Source: Clostridium tertium (GTDB lineage: Bacteria; Bacillota; Clostridia; Clostridiales; Clostridiaceae). From it: a stretch of DNA of 64,000 nucleotides. Where the stretch lies: contig NZ_JAGGJY010000004.1 in the NCBI RefSeq assembly GCF_017873245.1, forward strand, positions 124,001 through 188,000, in the 5' to 3' direction. Below the pieces are notes generated by a model. It did not search any database and was not told where the DNA came from. It worked only from the letters and a program-made list of their open reading frames with translations. This document shows positions 9,318-18,442 of this stretch, one piece after another. Position numbers and translations under genes: made by a program. The first letter of the stretch is position 1; the number at the start of each line of letters is the position of its first letter.

Positions 9318-9354
9318 AAAAAAGTTAAGCTAATAAGCTTAGCTTTTTTATTTT
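9318..9354. terminator. Bidirectional terminator after glnA
   Basis: Stem AAAAAAGTTAAGCT / AGCTTAGCTTTTTT around AATA with one G-U pair; T runs on both strands, between glnA (+) and the small minus-strand gene. Confidence 0.9.
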
Positions 9355-9455
9355 ATCAACAGATAACTGTACAATTTTAAATTTAATAAAATTTAGAGAA
9401 AAGTTTTCTCTCTATGAGTGTCCCCCTGCATTACTTTTTATCTTAACTAATATTT

Positions 9456-9746
9456 TTATATCCATGCAGGAATATGAATTTTTTCATTATCCATAAAAGA
9501 TATATTATTATCTAAAACACTTTTTATAGCACTCTTTTTTCTATTTAATGAATTATTATTTATAAAATCTTCAGCTTCCTTCATACTGTTAGCTTTAAAT
9601 ATAAAAGTCCATCCATTTTTATCGTATTTACCTGTACACATTAAATACTTTTCTTTTTCATTCTCTATATGCTGTCTATCTATTATTAAGCTTTTAAATT
9701 CACCTATTGTTTTATAATTTAACTTTACAAAAATATCATTATTCAT
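9456..9746 (-). CDS. Small hypothetical protein with LexA-type box in its promoter
   Basis: A 96-residue protein I cannot assign firmly. The pattern WTFIFKANSMKEAEDFINNN near residue 50 resembles the alpha/beta core of YCII/Dabb-like small proteins. No signal peptide or membrane segment. I start at ATG 9746, right after GGAGGG, rather than at an in-frame TTG four codons earlier. The promoter (9780-9808) contains a near-perfect Gram-positive LexA box, so the gene may be induced by DNA damage. It is monocistronic. Confidence 0.6.
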   Translation of the reverse strand: MNNDIFVKLNYKTIGEFKSLIIDRQHIENEKEKYLMCTGKYDKNGWTFIFKANSMKEAEDFINNNSLNRKKSAIKSVLDNNISFMDNEKIHIPAWI

Positions 9747-9779
9747 ATTACCCTCCAACCAAACATAAGTTCTATATTT

Positions 9780-9808
9780 ATATTATACGAACATACGTTT
9801 TATGTCAA
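9780..9808 (-). promoter_or_regulatory. Promoter with LexA/SOS-type operator
   Basis: Minus-strand TTGACA (9803-9808), 17-base spacer, TAATAT (9780-9785); a TATAAT overlaps it with a 15-base spacer. Between the two boxes lies CGAACATACGTTTT (9788-9801 on +), matching 13 of 14 positions of the Bacillus LexA consensus CGAACRNRYGTTYG. Bound LexA would block polymerase here. Confidence 0.6.
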
Positions 9809-10004
9809 TACTTGTATATAATTTTTACATAATAATTATAAAAATATTTTTTTATTGTAGAAATCTATTTCTTATTGTCAAAATTTATATAAATCTTTAT
9901 ATAATATAAAATATTTTTATTATGTAACCATACATTCTTTATATACTATGTTGATCTATATTAGAATATAACCATATAAATTTAAAAACTAAACTTTCTA
10001 CAAA

Positions 10005-10064
10005 TAAAAAATAAATGAAGATTTTCTGAATCACAATCTCCAGAAAATCTTCATTTATTTTTTT
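10005..10064. terminator. Strong terminator after carB
   Basis: A roughly 20-bp perfect stem (arms ending ATGAAGATTTTCTG) around a 12-base loop, with T runs on both strands. It ends the carAB transcript. The AT-rich stretch 9809-10004 holds nothing else I can name. Confidence 0.92.
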
Positions 10065-10069
10065 CATTA

Positions 10070-13000
10070 TTATTCTGCTATATCAAAAACCTCTAAATTT
10101 CTATTCTCTACCCCAAAGGCCTTAACCTCAGCTATAGCTCTCAATGTATCTAAAGCTGTTATAACACCTATATTTCTTTCTACTGCTGCTCTTCTTATAA
10201 TAAATCCATCTCTTTTAGAATCATTCCCCTTAGTTGGAGTATTAACTACTAAGTCTACTTCTTTATTTTTTACTACATCTAATATATTTGGTGCATCTTC
10301 ATGTAATTTTCTTACTACTTCTACTTCAATATTAGCTTCTCTTAAAAGATTAGCTGTACCTTCTGTTGCAACAAACTTATATCCAACTTCAGCTAACATT
10401 TTTGCTATAGGTAGGAATTCCTTTTTATCATGCTTATTTATAGTTGCTAATATCTTTCCTTTTTTATTTGAAGGATACATACTTCCCGCAACAAAACCTT
10501 TATATAAAGCTTCCTTTATATTTCTTCCTACACCTAAAACTTCTCCAGTTGATTTCATTTCTGGTCCTAATGATACTTCAACCTTAGGTAATTTTTGTGT
10601 TGAGAATACGGGTACCTTTACAGATACTAATTCTGGCTCTTTATATATATCAACTCCATAGCCTAAATCTCTTAACTTATGTCCAATCATTACTTTAGTA
10701 GCTAAGTCTACTATTGGAACCTTACTTACCTTACTTATATATGGTACAGTTCTTGATGCTCTAGGATTAACCTCTATAATATACAGCTCTCCTTCAAATT
10801 CTATGAACTGAATATTTATCATTCCATTAATTCCAATTGCTAATGCTAATTTCTTAGTATAATCTAAAACTTTATCTTTTATATCAGAGCTTATATTTTG
10901 GCTTGGATACATAGTTACTGAATCTCCAGAGTGAACTCCAGCTCTTTCTAAATGTTCCATTACTCCTGGAATTAATATTTCTTCTCCATCTGATATTGCA
11001 TCTACTTCTATTTCTCTACCCATTAAATACTTATCTACTAGTATAGGATTTTTCTTATCCTTATCAAATGCATTCTTTAAATAATATTTTAACTCCTCTT
11101 CGTCATGAGTAATTTCCATTCCTTGACCACCTAGAACATATGAAGGCCTTACCAATACTGGGAAACCCAATCTTCTAGCTTCTTCTAAGCCTTCTTCCAC
11201 ATTCCAAACACCTTTGCCTTTTGGTCTATCAATTCCTAGTCTTTCTAATAGGTCATCAAACTTTTCTCTATCTTCAGCCATATCTATTTGATCAGCTGTA
11301 GTTCCTAAAGTCTTAATTCCCTTCTCTTTTAAGAAGTTAGCAAGTTTAATAGCTGTTTGACCACCGAATTGTAGTATAACTCCATCTGGGTTTTCCTTAT
11401 CGATTATATTTAATACATCTTCTTCTGTTAATGGCTCAAAATATAACTTATCTGATATATTAAAATCTGTACTTACTGTTTCTGGATTATTATTTACTAT
11501 TATAGTCTCAATTCCCATTTTCTTTAATGATTTTACGCAGTGTACTGAAGCATAATCAAATTCTATTCCTTGACCTATTCTTATTGGCCCTGAACCTATA
11601 ACTATTACTTTCTTTCTATCTGATACTTCTACTTCATCATATTGCTCATAAGTTGAGTAGTAATATGGTGATAAGGCTTCAAATTCTCCTCCACAAGTAT
11701 CAACCATCTTATATGCTGGCTTGATATTCCATATCGTTCTTAACTTATAAACATCCTCTGGACTAACTTTAAGCATATCTGCTATAGCCTTGTCTGAGAA
11801 TCCCTTTTTCTTTAAGTTTAATAACCATTCTTTATCTAAATCTTCTATCTTGCTTAATTTTAATCTAGTTTCTTCTTCAACTATCCATTTGAACTTTTCT
11901 AAGAAGAATATATCTATCCCAGTAATCTTAGCGATACTTTCTATTCTATAATCTCTTCTTATCATTTCAGCTAAAGCAAATAATCTTTCATCATCTGGCT
12001 TAACTACGATTGATTTCAACTCTTGAATGCTTAATTCTTTAAATTTAGGATGATCTAAAGAGTATTTTCCTATTTCTAAGCTTCGTATTCCTTTTAAAAG
12101 TGCTGCCTCTAAGTTAGCACCTATTGCCATTATTTCTCCAGTTGCCATCATCTTTGTTCCTAAAGCTCTATCTGCTGCATAAAACTTATCAAATGGCCAT
12201 TTTGGAATTTTAACTACAACGTAATCTAAAGTTGGCTCGAAGCAAGCATAAGTTTTTTGAGTTACTGCATTTTTAATTTCATCTAATCCATATCCTAATG
12301 CTATCTTTGCTGCAAGCTTTGCTATTGGGTATCCTGTTGCCTTAGATGCTAATGCAGATGATCTTGAAACCCTTGGATTGATTTCTATTACTGCATATTC
12401 AAAGGAATTTGGATTTAATGCAAATTGTACATTACACCCTCCTTCTATTCCTACAGCATTTATAATATTTATTGCTGAAGTTCTAAGCATTTGATATTCT
12501 TTATCAGATAAAGTTTGTGATGGTGCAACAACTATACTATCTCCTGTATGAATACCAACTGGATCTATGTTTTCCATGTTACATACAGTTATACAGTTTC
12601 CATAAGAGTCTCTCATTACTTCGTACTCTATTTCCTTCCAACCTTTAACTGACTTTTCTAAAAGAACTTGACCAATTGTACTTAGTTGTAATCCTGAGGC
12701 TAATATTTCTCTAAGCTCTGCTTCATTTTCAGCAATTCCGCCGCCAGTTCCCCCTAGTGTGTAAGCAGGTCTAACTATTACTGGATATCCAATATTAGTA
12801 GCATAAGCAACCCCTGCTTCTATCTCAGTTATAATTTCACTTTGTATAACTGGTTCATTAATTCTATTCATCATATTTCTGAAAAGCTCTCTATCTTCAC
12901 CTTCCTTAATAGATTGAATAGATGTACCAATTACTTTTACATTATATTTATCTAAAACTCCTGCTTCATATAAATCTACAGCAAGGTTAAGTCCTGTTTG

Positions 13001-13276
13001 ACCACCCATTCCTGTAAGTAAACTATCTGGTCTTTCCTTATCTATAACTTTTTCTAAAAACTCTACTGTTAGTGGCTCTATATATATTTTATCAGCAACT
13101 TCTGAATCAGTCATAATAGTTGCTGGATTTGAATTAACTAAAACTACTTCTATTCCTTCTTCTTTTAAAGCTTGGCATGCTTGAGTTCCTGAATAATCAA
13201 ATTCAGCTGCTTGTCCTATTACTATTGGGCCTGATCCTATTACTAAAACTTTTTTAATATCTTTATTTAATGGCAT
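10070..13276 (-). CDS. carB: Carbamoyl-phosphate synthase large subunit
   Basis: Makes carbamoyl phosphate from bicarbonate, ammonia and two ATP for arginine and pyrimidine synthesis. The 1068-residue protein shows the expected internal duplication: two ATP-grasp halves, each starting with a [19 protein letters not shown] motif (about residues 8 and 557), and a C-terminal regulatory MGS-like domain (from about 930; [28 protein letters not shown]). It lies 13 bases downstream of carA, with which it forms the heterodimer. The PyrR-type leader upstream of carA indicates pyrimidine control. Confidence 0.97.
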   Translation of the reverse strand: MPLNKDIKKVLVIGSGPIVIGQAAEFDYSGTQACQALKEEGIEVVLVNSNPATIMTDSEVADKIYIEPLTVEFLEKVIDKERPDSLLTGMGGQTGLNLAVDLYEAGVLDKYNVKVIGTSIQSIKEGEDRELFRNMMNRINEPVIQSEIITEIEAGVAYATNIGYPVIVRPAYTLGGTGGGIAENEAELREILASGLQLSTIGQVLLEKSVKGWKEIEYEVMRDSYGNCITVCNMENIDPVGIHTGDSIVVAPSQTLSDKEYQMLRTSAINIINAVGIEGGCNVQFALNPNSFEYAVIEINPRVSRSSALASKATGYPIAKLAAKIALGYGLDEIKNAVTQKTYACFEPTLDYVVVKIPKWPFDKFYAADRALGTKMMATGEIMAIGANLEAALLKGIRSLEIGKYSLDHPKFKELSIQELKSIVVKPDDERLFALAEMIRRDYRIESIAKITGIDIFFLEKFKWIVEEETRLKLSKIEDLDKEWLLNLKKKGFSDKAIADMLKVSPEDVYKLRTIWNIKPAYKMVDTCGGEFEALSPYYYSTYEQYDEVEVSDRKKVIVIGSGPIRIGQGIEFDYASVHCVKSLKKMGIETIIVNNNPETVSTDFNISDKLYFEPLTEEDVLNIIDKENPDGVILQFGGQTAIKLANFLKEKGIKTLGTTADQIDMAEDREKFDDLLERLGIDRPKGKGVWNVEEGLEEARRLGFPVLVRPSYVLGGQGMEITHDEEELKYYLKNAFDKDKKNPILVDKYLMGREIEVDAISDGEEILIPGVMEHLERAGVHSGDSVTMYPSQNISSDIKDKVLDYTKKLALAIGINGMINIQFIEFEGELYIIEVNPRASRTVPYISKVSKVPIVDLATKVMIGHKLRDLGYGVDIYKEPELVSVKVPVFSTQKLPKVEVSLGPEMKSTGEVLGVGRNIKEALYKGFVAGSMYPSNKKGKILATINKHDKKEFLPIAKMLAEVGYKFVATEGTANLLREANIEVEVVRKLHEDAPNILDVVKNKEVDLVVNTPTKGNDSKRDGFIIRRAAVERNIGVITALDTLRAIAEVKAFGVENRNLEVFDIAE

Positions 13277-13289
13277 ATCCTAAATCCTC

Positions 13290-14339
13290 CTATAGTGCAT
13301 ATTTTATAAACTTATCAAATATATATTCGCTATCTTTTGGTCCTGCTGCTGCTTCTGGATGGAATTGAACTGAGAATATTGGAAGGCTCGTATGCTTCAT
13401 TCCCTCAATAGTTCCATCATTTATATTGATATGTGTTGCTACAACATCATTTGGTAAAGTTTCAACCACATATCCATGGTTTTGTGATGTAATATGAACT
13501 TTATTTTCTTCTAAGTCCTTAACTGGATGGTTGCATCCTCTATGTCCAAATTTTAATTTAGTAGTTTTTCCCCCTAAAGTTAATGCTAAAAGCTGATGCC
13601 CTAAACATATACCTACTATAGGCTTCTTTCCTACTAACTCCTTTATATTTTCTATTACATCTACTAGATCCTCTGGGTCTCCAGGTCCATTTGATAAGAA
13701 CACTAAGTCTGGATTTACTTCTAAAACTTCTTCTGCAGTTGCATTCATTGGGAATACAGTTAACTTGCATCCTCTATTTTTAAAATTTCTTATTATATTT
13801 TCCTTTATTCCAAAGTCAATTATTGCTACATGCTTTCCTTTGCCTTCTATTGAATACTTTTCCTTAGTACTAACTATGCTAACGGCTTCTTTATTTGAAA
13901 AAGAACTTATCCTTTCCTTAACATCCTCTAATGTAACTTCTTCTAAAGAAATCATTCCTTTCATAGTTCCATAATTTCTTAAGACTTTTGTTAAAGCTCT
14001 AGTATCTATGCCTTCTAATCCAATTATCTTATTTTGTTTTAAATAATTTTCAAGATCCATTTCACATCTAAAGTTATTTGGGAAGTTACACTTTTCTCTA
14101 ACTATAAATCCCTTAACCTTAGATGATTTTGATTCCATATCTTCTAAATTGATTCCATAGTTACCTATAAGAGGATATGTCATTGTAACTATTTGCCCAT
14201 AATATGATGGGTCTGTTAAAACCTCTTGATAACCTGTCATTCCTGTAGTAAATACTACTTCTCCTATACTGTCTTTTAAATATCCAAAAGCCTTTCCTTC
14301 AAAAATCATACCATTCTCTAATATTAGCTTTGCTTTCAT
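13290..14339 (-). CDS. carA: Carbamoyl-phosphate synthase small subunit
   Basis: Glutamine amidotransferase subunit that delivers ammonia to CarB. 349 residues. The N-terminal CPSase_sm domain (FTTGMTGYQEVLTDPSY) is followed from about residue 170 by a class I amidotransferase domain with the catalytic Cys in GICLGHQLLAL, and with His and Glu in SVQFHPEAAAG. AAGGAGGG precedes the ATG. First structural gene of the operon, behind a PyrR-type attenuator with its own small ORF. Confidence 0.97.
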   Translation of the reverse strand: MKAKLILENGMIFEGKAFGYLKDSIGEVVFTTGMTGYQEVLTDPSYYGQIVTMTYPLIGNYGINLEDMESKSSKVKGFIVREKCNFPNNFRCEMDLENYLKQNKIIGLEGIDTRALTKVLRNYGTMKGMISLEEVTLEDVKERISSFSNKEAVSIVSTKEKYSIEGKGKHVAIIDFGIKENIIRNFKNRGCKLTVFPMNATAEEVLEVNPDLVFLSNGPGDPEDLVDVIENIKELVGKKPIVGICLGHQLLALTLGGKTTKLKFGHRGCNHPVKDLEENKVHITSQNHGYVVETLPNDVVATHININDGTIEGMKHTSLPIFSVQFHPEAAAGPKDSEYIFDKFIKYAL

Positions 14340-14406
14340 ATTTAGCCCTCCTTAAATTTAAAAATATGTTTAGCTAAAAATACACTTTATAAAAGCTCTA
14401 CTTATC

Positions 14407-14465
14407 TAAAAAATAAAAGGATAATAAGAAGACAACAAATTATAGTTCTCTTCCTACTATCCTTA
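14407..14465 (-). terminator. Attenuator terminator of the car leader
   Basis: Minus-strand arms 14464-14445 and 14436-14417 form a stem of about 20 positions with several G-U pairs and one mismatch, followed by TTTTATTTTTT. The stop codon of the leader ORF lies in the loop, so the ORF covers the whole left arm. Confidence 0.85.
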
Positions 14466-14541
14466 TATATTTAATATCAGTATTAGAAAATGCCCTTACT
14501 GACATAGCTATGCAATTATTTTGTGAATATAAATATAACAT
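14440..14541 (-). CDS. 33-codon leader ORF of carAB
   Basis: Starts at ATG 14541 (MLYLYSQNNCIAMSV...) after GGGAG and ends with TAA inside the loop of the attenuator terminator. The ribosome site GGGAG forms part of the lower stem of the PyrR-type hairpin. Translation would keep the terminator's left arm occupied. The peptide itself has no recognisable motif, so its role is probably cis-acting. Conservation in relatives is untested. Confidence 0.55.
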   Translation of the reverse strand: MLYLYSQNNCIAMSVRAFSNTDIKYIRIVGREL

Positions 14542-14549
14542 AATTATAT

Positions 14550-14584
14550 ACTCCCTTTCTGGCCTCACAGGACCAATTTAAAGT
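14550..14584 (-). promoter_or_regulatory. PyrR-binding RNA hairpin in the car leader
   Basis: The RNA loop contains UCCUGUGAGG (14563-14572), exactly matching the PyrR-binding consensus UCCNGNGAGG. The upper stem is UUGGUC/GGCCAG and the lower stem ACUUU/GGAGU. The lower stem includes the ribosome site of the leader ORF. Confidence 0.8.
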
Positions 14585-14602
14585 GTACTTTTTAACCCTT
14601 TA

Positions 14603-14638
14603 ATTATCTTTTTGATAATTAATTATCCTTTTGATAAT
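14603..14638. promoter_or_regulatory. Two tandem palindromes at the car transcription start
   Basis: ATTATC-N5-GATAAT occurs at 14603-14619 and again at 14622-14638, a period of 19 bases, right next to the -10 box. They look like paired operator sites or hairpins at the 5' end of the RNA. Confidence 0.45.
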
Positions 14639-14667
14639 ATTCTATATTTTCTATAAATATCTGTCAA
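14639..14667 (-). promoter_or_regulatory. Sigma-A promoter of the car operon
   Basis: Minus-strand TTGACA (14662-14667), 17-base spacer, TAGAAT (14639-14644). About 50 bases upstream of the PyrR hairpin. Confidence 0.8.
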
Positions 14668-14968
14668 GGAAATTTAAATTAATAATTATGCGTAACTCCC
14701 CAAGTTTTACTGAATATTTATTTATTTAAACAAACCAAATTTACATTACAAATATTAAATTATCATTTATTCACTAGATAATTTTATAGCATTATTACCG
14801 ACATAAGTATTTAGATAGTCGCTTTATTATTTATTGCTTATATACTATATATTTTACACCATATAGGATTATAAATATATCTATTTATGAATAAAAATTC
14901 AACATTGTTAATTTTTATGCACCTATATGTTTTAAATGATTTATTTGTAAAAATATTCTATAATTATA
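14668..14968. other. AT-rich spacer between the divergent car and nat promoters
   Basis: About 300 bases with no convincing ORF, RNA or repeat. I see nothing beyond the flanking promoters. Confidence 0.5.
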
Positions 14969-14997
14969 TTGAAAATAAATTTTTACCCTGTTATAAT
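14969..14997 (+). promoter_or_regulatory. Sigma-A promoter of the NatAB-like operon
   Basis: TTGAAA (14969-14974), 17-base spacer, TATAAT (14992-14997), about 65 bases before the natA-like start. Confidence 0.75.
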
Positions 14998-15060
14998 ACT
15001 GTATATTATAACTCTTAATATTATATATAATACCATTAAATATGCGAGGAGGTTAATAAT

Positions 15061-15792
15061 TTGCTTAAACTAAACAATGTAAGTAAAAAATTTAAAACTA
15101 CCAAAGTTGTCGATAACTTATCCTTTTCTGTTAATAAAGGTGAAATTGTTGGTTTACTTGGTGAAAATGGAGCAGGAAAAACAACAACTTTAAGAATGAT
15201 TTCTACTATGTTAGAAATAACTGAAGGTGACATTAAAGTTAACGATATTGATGTAAAATCAAATTCTGAAAGCGTAAGAAAAGAAATAGGAATTTTATTT
15301 GGAGGAGATGTAGGCTTATATGATAGACTAAGTGGAAGAGAAAATATAAGGTACTTTGCCAATCTTTATGGAATGACTAAAAAAGAAGCTGATGAAAGAA
15401 TAGATAACTTAGCAAAAAGCTTTGGTATGGAGGATTATATAAACAAACCTGTTGGAAAATATTCTAGAGGTATGAAGCAAAAAATATCTATTGCTCGATC
15501 AATAGTTCATAATCCATCTGTCATGCTATTTGATGAGCCAACTACTGGTTTAGATGTTAGTGCTGCTAGAATAGTACAAGACTTCATACTACAATGTAAA
15601 AGTGAAAATAAAGTAATACTATTTTCTAGTCATTCTATGAAAGAAGTAGAAAAGCTATGTGATAGAGTTGTAATTATAAATAAAGGGAAATTAATAGAAG
15701 ATTGTACATTAAGTAAATTAAAAGAAAAATATAATAATAAGGATTTAGAAGAAACATTCCTAAAACTTATAGGAGGTAAATCTAATGAATAA
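15061..15792 (+). CDS. natA: ABC transporter ATP-binding protein, NatA type
   Basis: ATPase subunit of an ABC-2 exporter resembling the NatAB sodium/drug exporter. 243 residues. Walker A LLGENGAGKTTT, Q-loop region around residue 80 (LFGGDVGLYDRL), signature SRGMKQKISIARS, Walker B VMLFDEPTTGLD, switch His in FSSHSMKEVE. Starts with TTG after a strong GAGGAGG site. Overlaps the permease gene by 8 bases, so the two are translationally coupled. Substrate assignment rests on the permease and is only likely. Confidence 0.9.
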   Translation: MLKLNNVSKKFKTTKVVDNLSFSVNKGEIVGLLGENGAGKTTTLRMISTMLEITEGDIKVNDIDVKSNSESVRKEIGILFGGDVGLYDRLSGRENIRYFANLYGMTKKEADERIDNLAKSFGMEDYINKPVGKYSRGMKQKISIARSIVHNPSVMLFDEPTTGLDVSAARIVQDFILQCKSENKVILFSSHSMKEVEKLCDRVVIINKGKLIEDCTLSKLKEKYNNKDLEETFLKLIGGKSNE

Positions 15793-16969
15793 CTTTTTAA
15801 CAGTTTTAAAGAAAGAACTATTAGATATTGTAAGAGATAAGAAGACTCTTGTATTTACATTAATATTGCCTATACTTATTTATCCTATAATGTTTAAATT
15901 TATGTCTTCTGCAATGGAAAAAACTCAATCAGACGTACAAAAAGAAATTAATATATATATTGATGGTGATAAAAATTCTTCTATGGCAAAAGCTATAACA
16001 TCTCTAGATAATATTAAATTGCCTGAAATAGAATCTCCAACAGAATCACTAAAAAACGGGGATATTCAACTTATAGTAAAAATCCCTGAAAACTTTGATG
16101 AAAATATATCTCAAGGAAAAAATGATACTATTGAACTTTTAATAGATGAAGAATCTAATAAGTCTATGATTGCAAGTAGCATGGTTAACGAAATATATGA
16201 AAGCTATAAAAAATCTATAGTTGAACAACGCCTAGCTGATAAAGGAATAGACTCATCTATACTTACTCCATTTGAAGTTAGCGTTAAATCAGGAATAAAT
16301 GCTGATAATGAAGATATCAATGGGGGAGCCGCAATGCTTCTTACTATGATTCCAACATTAATTGTTATTCTTATGGTATCTTCTACTGTTGGTATGGCTG
16401 CTGATCTTGGCGCTGGCGAAAAAGAAAGATTTACATTTGAACCACTTTTATCAACTTCTGCTAAAAGAGCTTCATTACTTTGGGGTAAAATAGGCGCTTT
16501 ATGTACCGTTTCATTCATAGCCTTGATGGCCAACCTTACTGCAATGGTAATTTCAATGCAAAAGTTTATGATTGTTGGTGAAGAAGTTAACTTTAAGCTA
16601 ACACCTGCAACAATACTTGGAATGCTTATAATTGGTGCTTTAGTATTAATTACTTTATCTGCATTACAAATATCAGTAAGTATTTATGCAAGATCAACTA
16701 AAGAAGCAAATTCATATTTAGCTGCTATTACTATGCCTACTATGATTTTAGCCTTCTTGCCTTATATGATGGATGCAAAAGGAATAAATCCAGCATTCTT
16801 CAATATTCCTATAACAAACGCAATTTGTTTAATGAAGGAATTTACAGTTGGAATCTTTGATATTAAACATATAGCCATAGTTGTTGGATGGCATATAGTT
16901 TATATAATTGCTTCTATAATATTTGCTAAATTCATGTTTTCAAAAGAAGAAGTTATTTTTAGAAATTAA
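15785..16969 (+). CDS. natB: ABC-2 permease, NatB type
   Basis: Membrane partner of the preceding ATPase, 394 residues. One N-terminal membrane helix (about 20-38), a large extracytoplasmic domain, then about five helices from residue 185 on. The AADLGAGEKERFTFEPLLST motif after the second helix is typical of NatB-like permeases. GGAGG lies inside the end of natA. Export of Na+ or a toxic organic cation is inferred from the family. No terminator hairpin follows at once; the next hairpin is at 17054. Confidence 0.88.
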   Translation: MNNFLTVLKKELLDIVRDKKTLVFTLILPILIYPIMFKFMSSAMEKTQSDVQKEINIYIDGDKNSSMAKAITSLDNIKLPEIESPTESLKNGDIQLIVKIPENFDENISQGKNDTIELLIDEESNKSMIASSMVNEIYESYKKSIVEQRLADKGIDSSILTPFEVSVKSGINADNEDINGGAAMLLTMIPTLIVILMVSSTVGMAADLGAGEKERFTFEPLLSTSAKRASLLWGKIGALCTVSFIALMANLTAMVISMQKFMIVGEEVNFKLTPATILGMLIIGALVLITLSALQISVSIYARSTKEANSYLAAITMPTMILAFLPYMMDAKGINPAFFNIPITNAICLMKEFTVGIFDIKHIAIVVGWHIVYIIASIIFAKFMFSKEEVIFRN

Positions 16970-16970
16970 C

Positions 16971-17022
16971 AATTGATAATGAACAATGCATACTGAGCAA
17001 TGGACAATGCATAATTATAGAT
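16971..17022. repeat. Short degenerate repeat patch
   Basis: Repeated ACAATGCAT and GAACAATG/GGACAATG units of the kind scattered between genes in clostridial genomes. Function unknown. Confidence 0.35.
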
Positions 17023-17053
17023 ATAATCCACCTTTGTGAATTATTAAAAATAA

Positions 17054-17090
17054 AGGAATTCAGCTCAAAGCTGAATTCCTTCCTTAATTT
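17054..17090. terminator. Terminator between the nat and SDR operons
   Basis: Perfect 13-bp stem AAGGAATTCAGCT / AGCTGAATTCCTT around CAA. The T-rich tail on + is imperfect (CCTTAATTTTTT). It serves convergent transcripts. Confidence 0.7.
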
Positions 17091-17115
17091 TTTCATTCTT
17101 TAATTCTTTCATTCC

Positions 17116-17400
17116 TTAATTATTCATTATAGAAAGTTTCTTATCAAACTTTCTTATCTCAGGCCAAGTATGATAATTCGCACCTTCTTTTGAATGGTAT
17201 TCCTCAAAATCTTCTACACTGATTTGATATGTTTCAAAACCTTCTATTTCTACTTCTATTTCAATATACTCACCTTCAATTATATTAAAACTTGTTACTT
17301 CTCCTGTAGGTATAACTTCACTTCCATAATAAAATGTGACTCCATTTTCTATAAGAGTCGCATAAACCTCTAAAATTTCATCTTTAATGTTTTCTGTCAT
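17116..17400 (-). CDS. Small acidic hypothetical protein
   Basis: A 94-residue acidic protein I do not recognise. The middle is rich in short beta strands (YIEIEVEIEGFETYQISVEDF) and the C-terminal part holds a HTWPEIRKFDKK segment. No signal peptide or membrane segment. GGTGA precedes the ATG. It starts 13 bases after the SDR gene, so it is cotranscribed and may assist it, but nothing in the sequence shows how. Confidence 0.65.
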   Translation of the reverse strand: MTENIKDEILEVYATLIENGVTFYYGSEVIPTGEVTSFNIIEGEYIEIEVEIEGFETYQISVEDFEEYHSKEGANYHTWPEIRKFDKKLSIMNN

Positions 17401-17413
17401 TACAATAATTCAC

Positions 17414-18202
17414 CTATCCCTTATTCATCATTAATATAATCTTTCTAGATAAGCTTCTAGGCATAATCTTATTTAATGCAATTATAACCTTATTTTTAAA
17501 TCCAGGAATTATTATTAGTTTTCCCTTTTTAAAATCTCTATAAGCTATTTCTGCCACTTTTTTTGGTGTCATCAATGCTTTTTTAGCAGATTCTTTTTTT
17601 CTTATTCCAGCTTTATCTTGAAACCCTGTGCTTACAGGGCCTGGACATAAACAGCTTACTTTTATTCCAGTTCCCTTTAATTCTTCATATATAGCTTCTG
17701 TAAAACTTAATACATATGATTTTGATGCGTAATAAGTAGCCATTTTGGGACCTGCGCAAAATGCCGCTGTTGAAGCAACATTCATTATTGCTCCATCACC
17801 ATGACTTATCATTATTGGCAAAAACACCTTAGTTAATTCTGTTAATGCTCTCACATTTACATCTATTAAATTCAATTCTTTTTCTATTTCTATTTCGCTT
17901 AGGTAACCAAAGGATCCTAATCCTGCATTATTAATTAAAATATCCACAGATATATTTTTTTTATTAACATAATTTAATAGTTTTTCACAAGAGTTATCCT
18001 CAGATAAATCTAAAGATATGCTATACACGTTAATATTATATAGTAACATTAACTCTTCTTTTACCTTCTCTAGCTTCTCCTCATCTCTTGCAACTAAAAT
18101 TAAGTTATTTCCATCATTAGCATATAGTTTTGCTAATTCATATCCAATCCCAGTAGTAGCTCCAGTTATAAGTACATAGCTCCTACCATACGGTTTACCC
18201 AT
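17414..18202 (-). CDS. Short-chain dehydrogenase/reductase (SDR)
   Basis: NAD(P)-dependent oxidoreductase of 262 residues. Cofactor motif TGATTGIGYELA (TGxxxGIG) near the N-terminus, NNAG near residue 90, catalytic Ser in VASTAAFCAGP and Tyr/Lys in YYASKSY (YxxxK). The family is clear and resembles the DltE/YqjQ-like group; the substrate is not deducible. It leads a two-gene operon with the small acidic protein. The C-terminus is basic and hydrophobic (KIMPRSLSRKIILMMNKG), possibly membrane-associating. Confidence 0.88.
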   Translation of the reverse strand: MGKPYGRSYVLITGATTGIGYELAKLYANDGNNLILVARDEEKLEKVKEELMLLYNINVYSISLDLSEDNSCEKLLNYVNKKNISVDILINNAGLGSFGYLSEIEIEKELNLIDVNVRALTELTKVFLPIMISHGDGAIMNVASTAAFCAGPKMATYYASKSYVLSFTEAIYEELKGTGIKVSCLCPGPVSTGFQDKAGIRKKESAKKALMTPKKVAEIAYRDFKKGKLIIIPGFKNKVIIALNKIMPRSLSRKIILMMNKG

Positions 18203-18315
18203 AAAAAATCCTCCATAAATTTATTTATCAAAATTTATATTTAAATATATCATATAGTTCTATATATATAAATATTAAATAAGATGCGAATATGTAATAT
18301 AAATGGCTATTTTCG

Positions 18316-18352
18316 TATAAAAAATAGAGAAAGGTTGTCCTTTCTCTATTTT
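18316..18352 (-). terminator. Terminator of the purine permease gene
   Basis: Perfect 14-bp stem AAAATAGAGAAAGG / CCTTTCTCTATTTT around TTGT, with a T run on the minus strand, about 90 bases after the permease stop. Confidence 0.88.
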
Positions 18353-18442
18353 GCTACGTTTATCTTATATATATTTGAAATCTTTTCTAATACAATATAA
18401 TAATTAAAAAAACTATCTAATATATTTACAGTAATTCAAATT

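Noticed and set aside
13558..13974. Short ORFs in other frames inside carA
   Set aside because: They overlap a certain gene in full and have no ribosome site or family resemblance.
16971..17115. Insertion-sequence end or att site in the patch after natB
   Set aside because: Only short degenerate repeats; no inverted repeat pair with target duplication and no transposase or integrase in the window.
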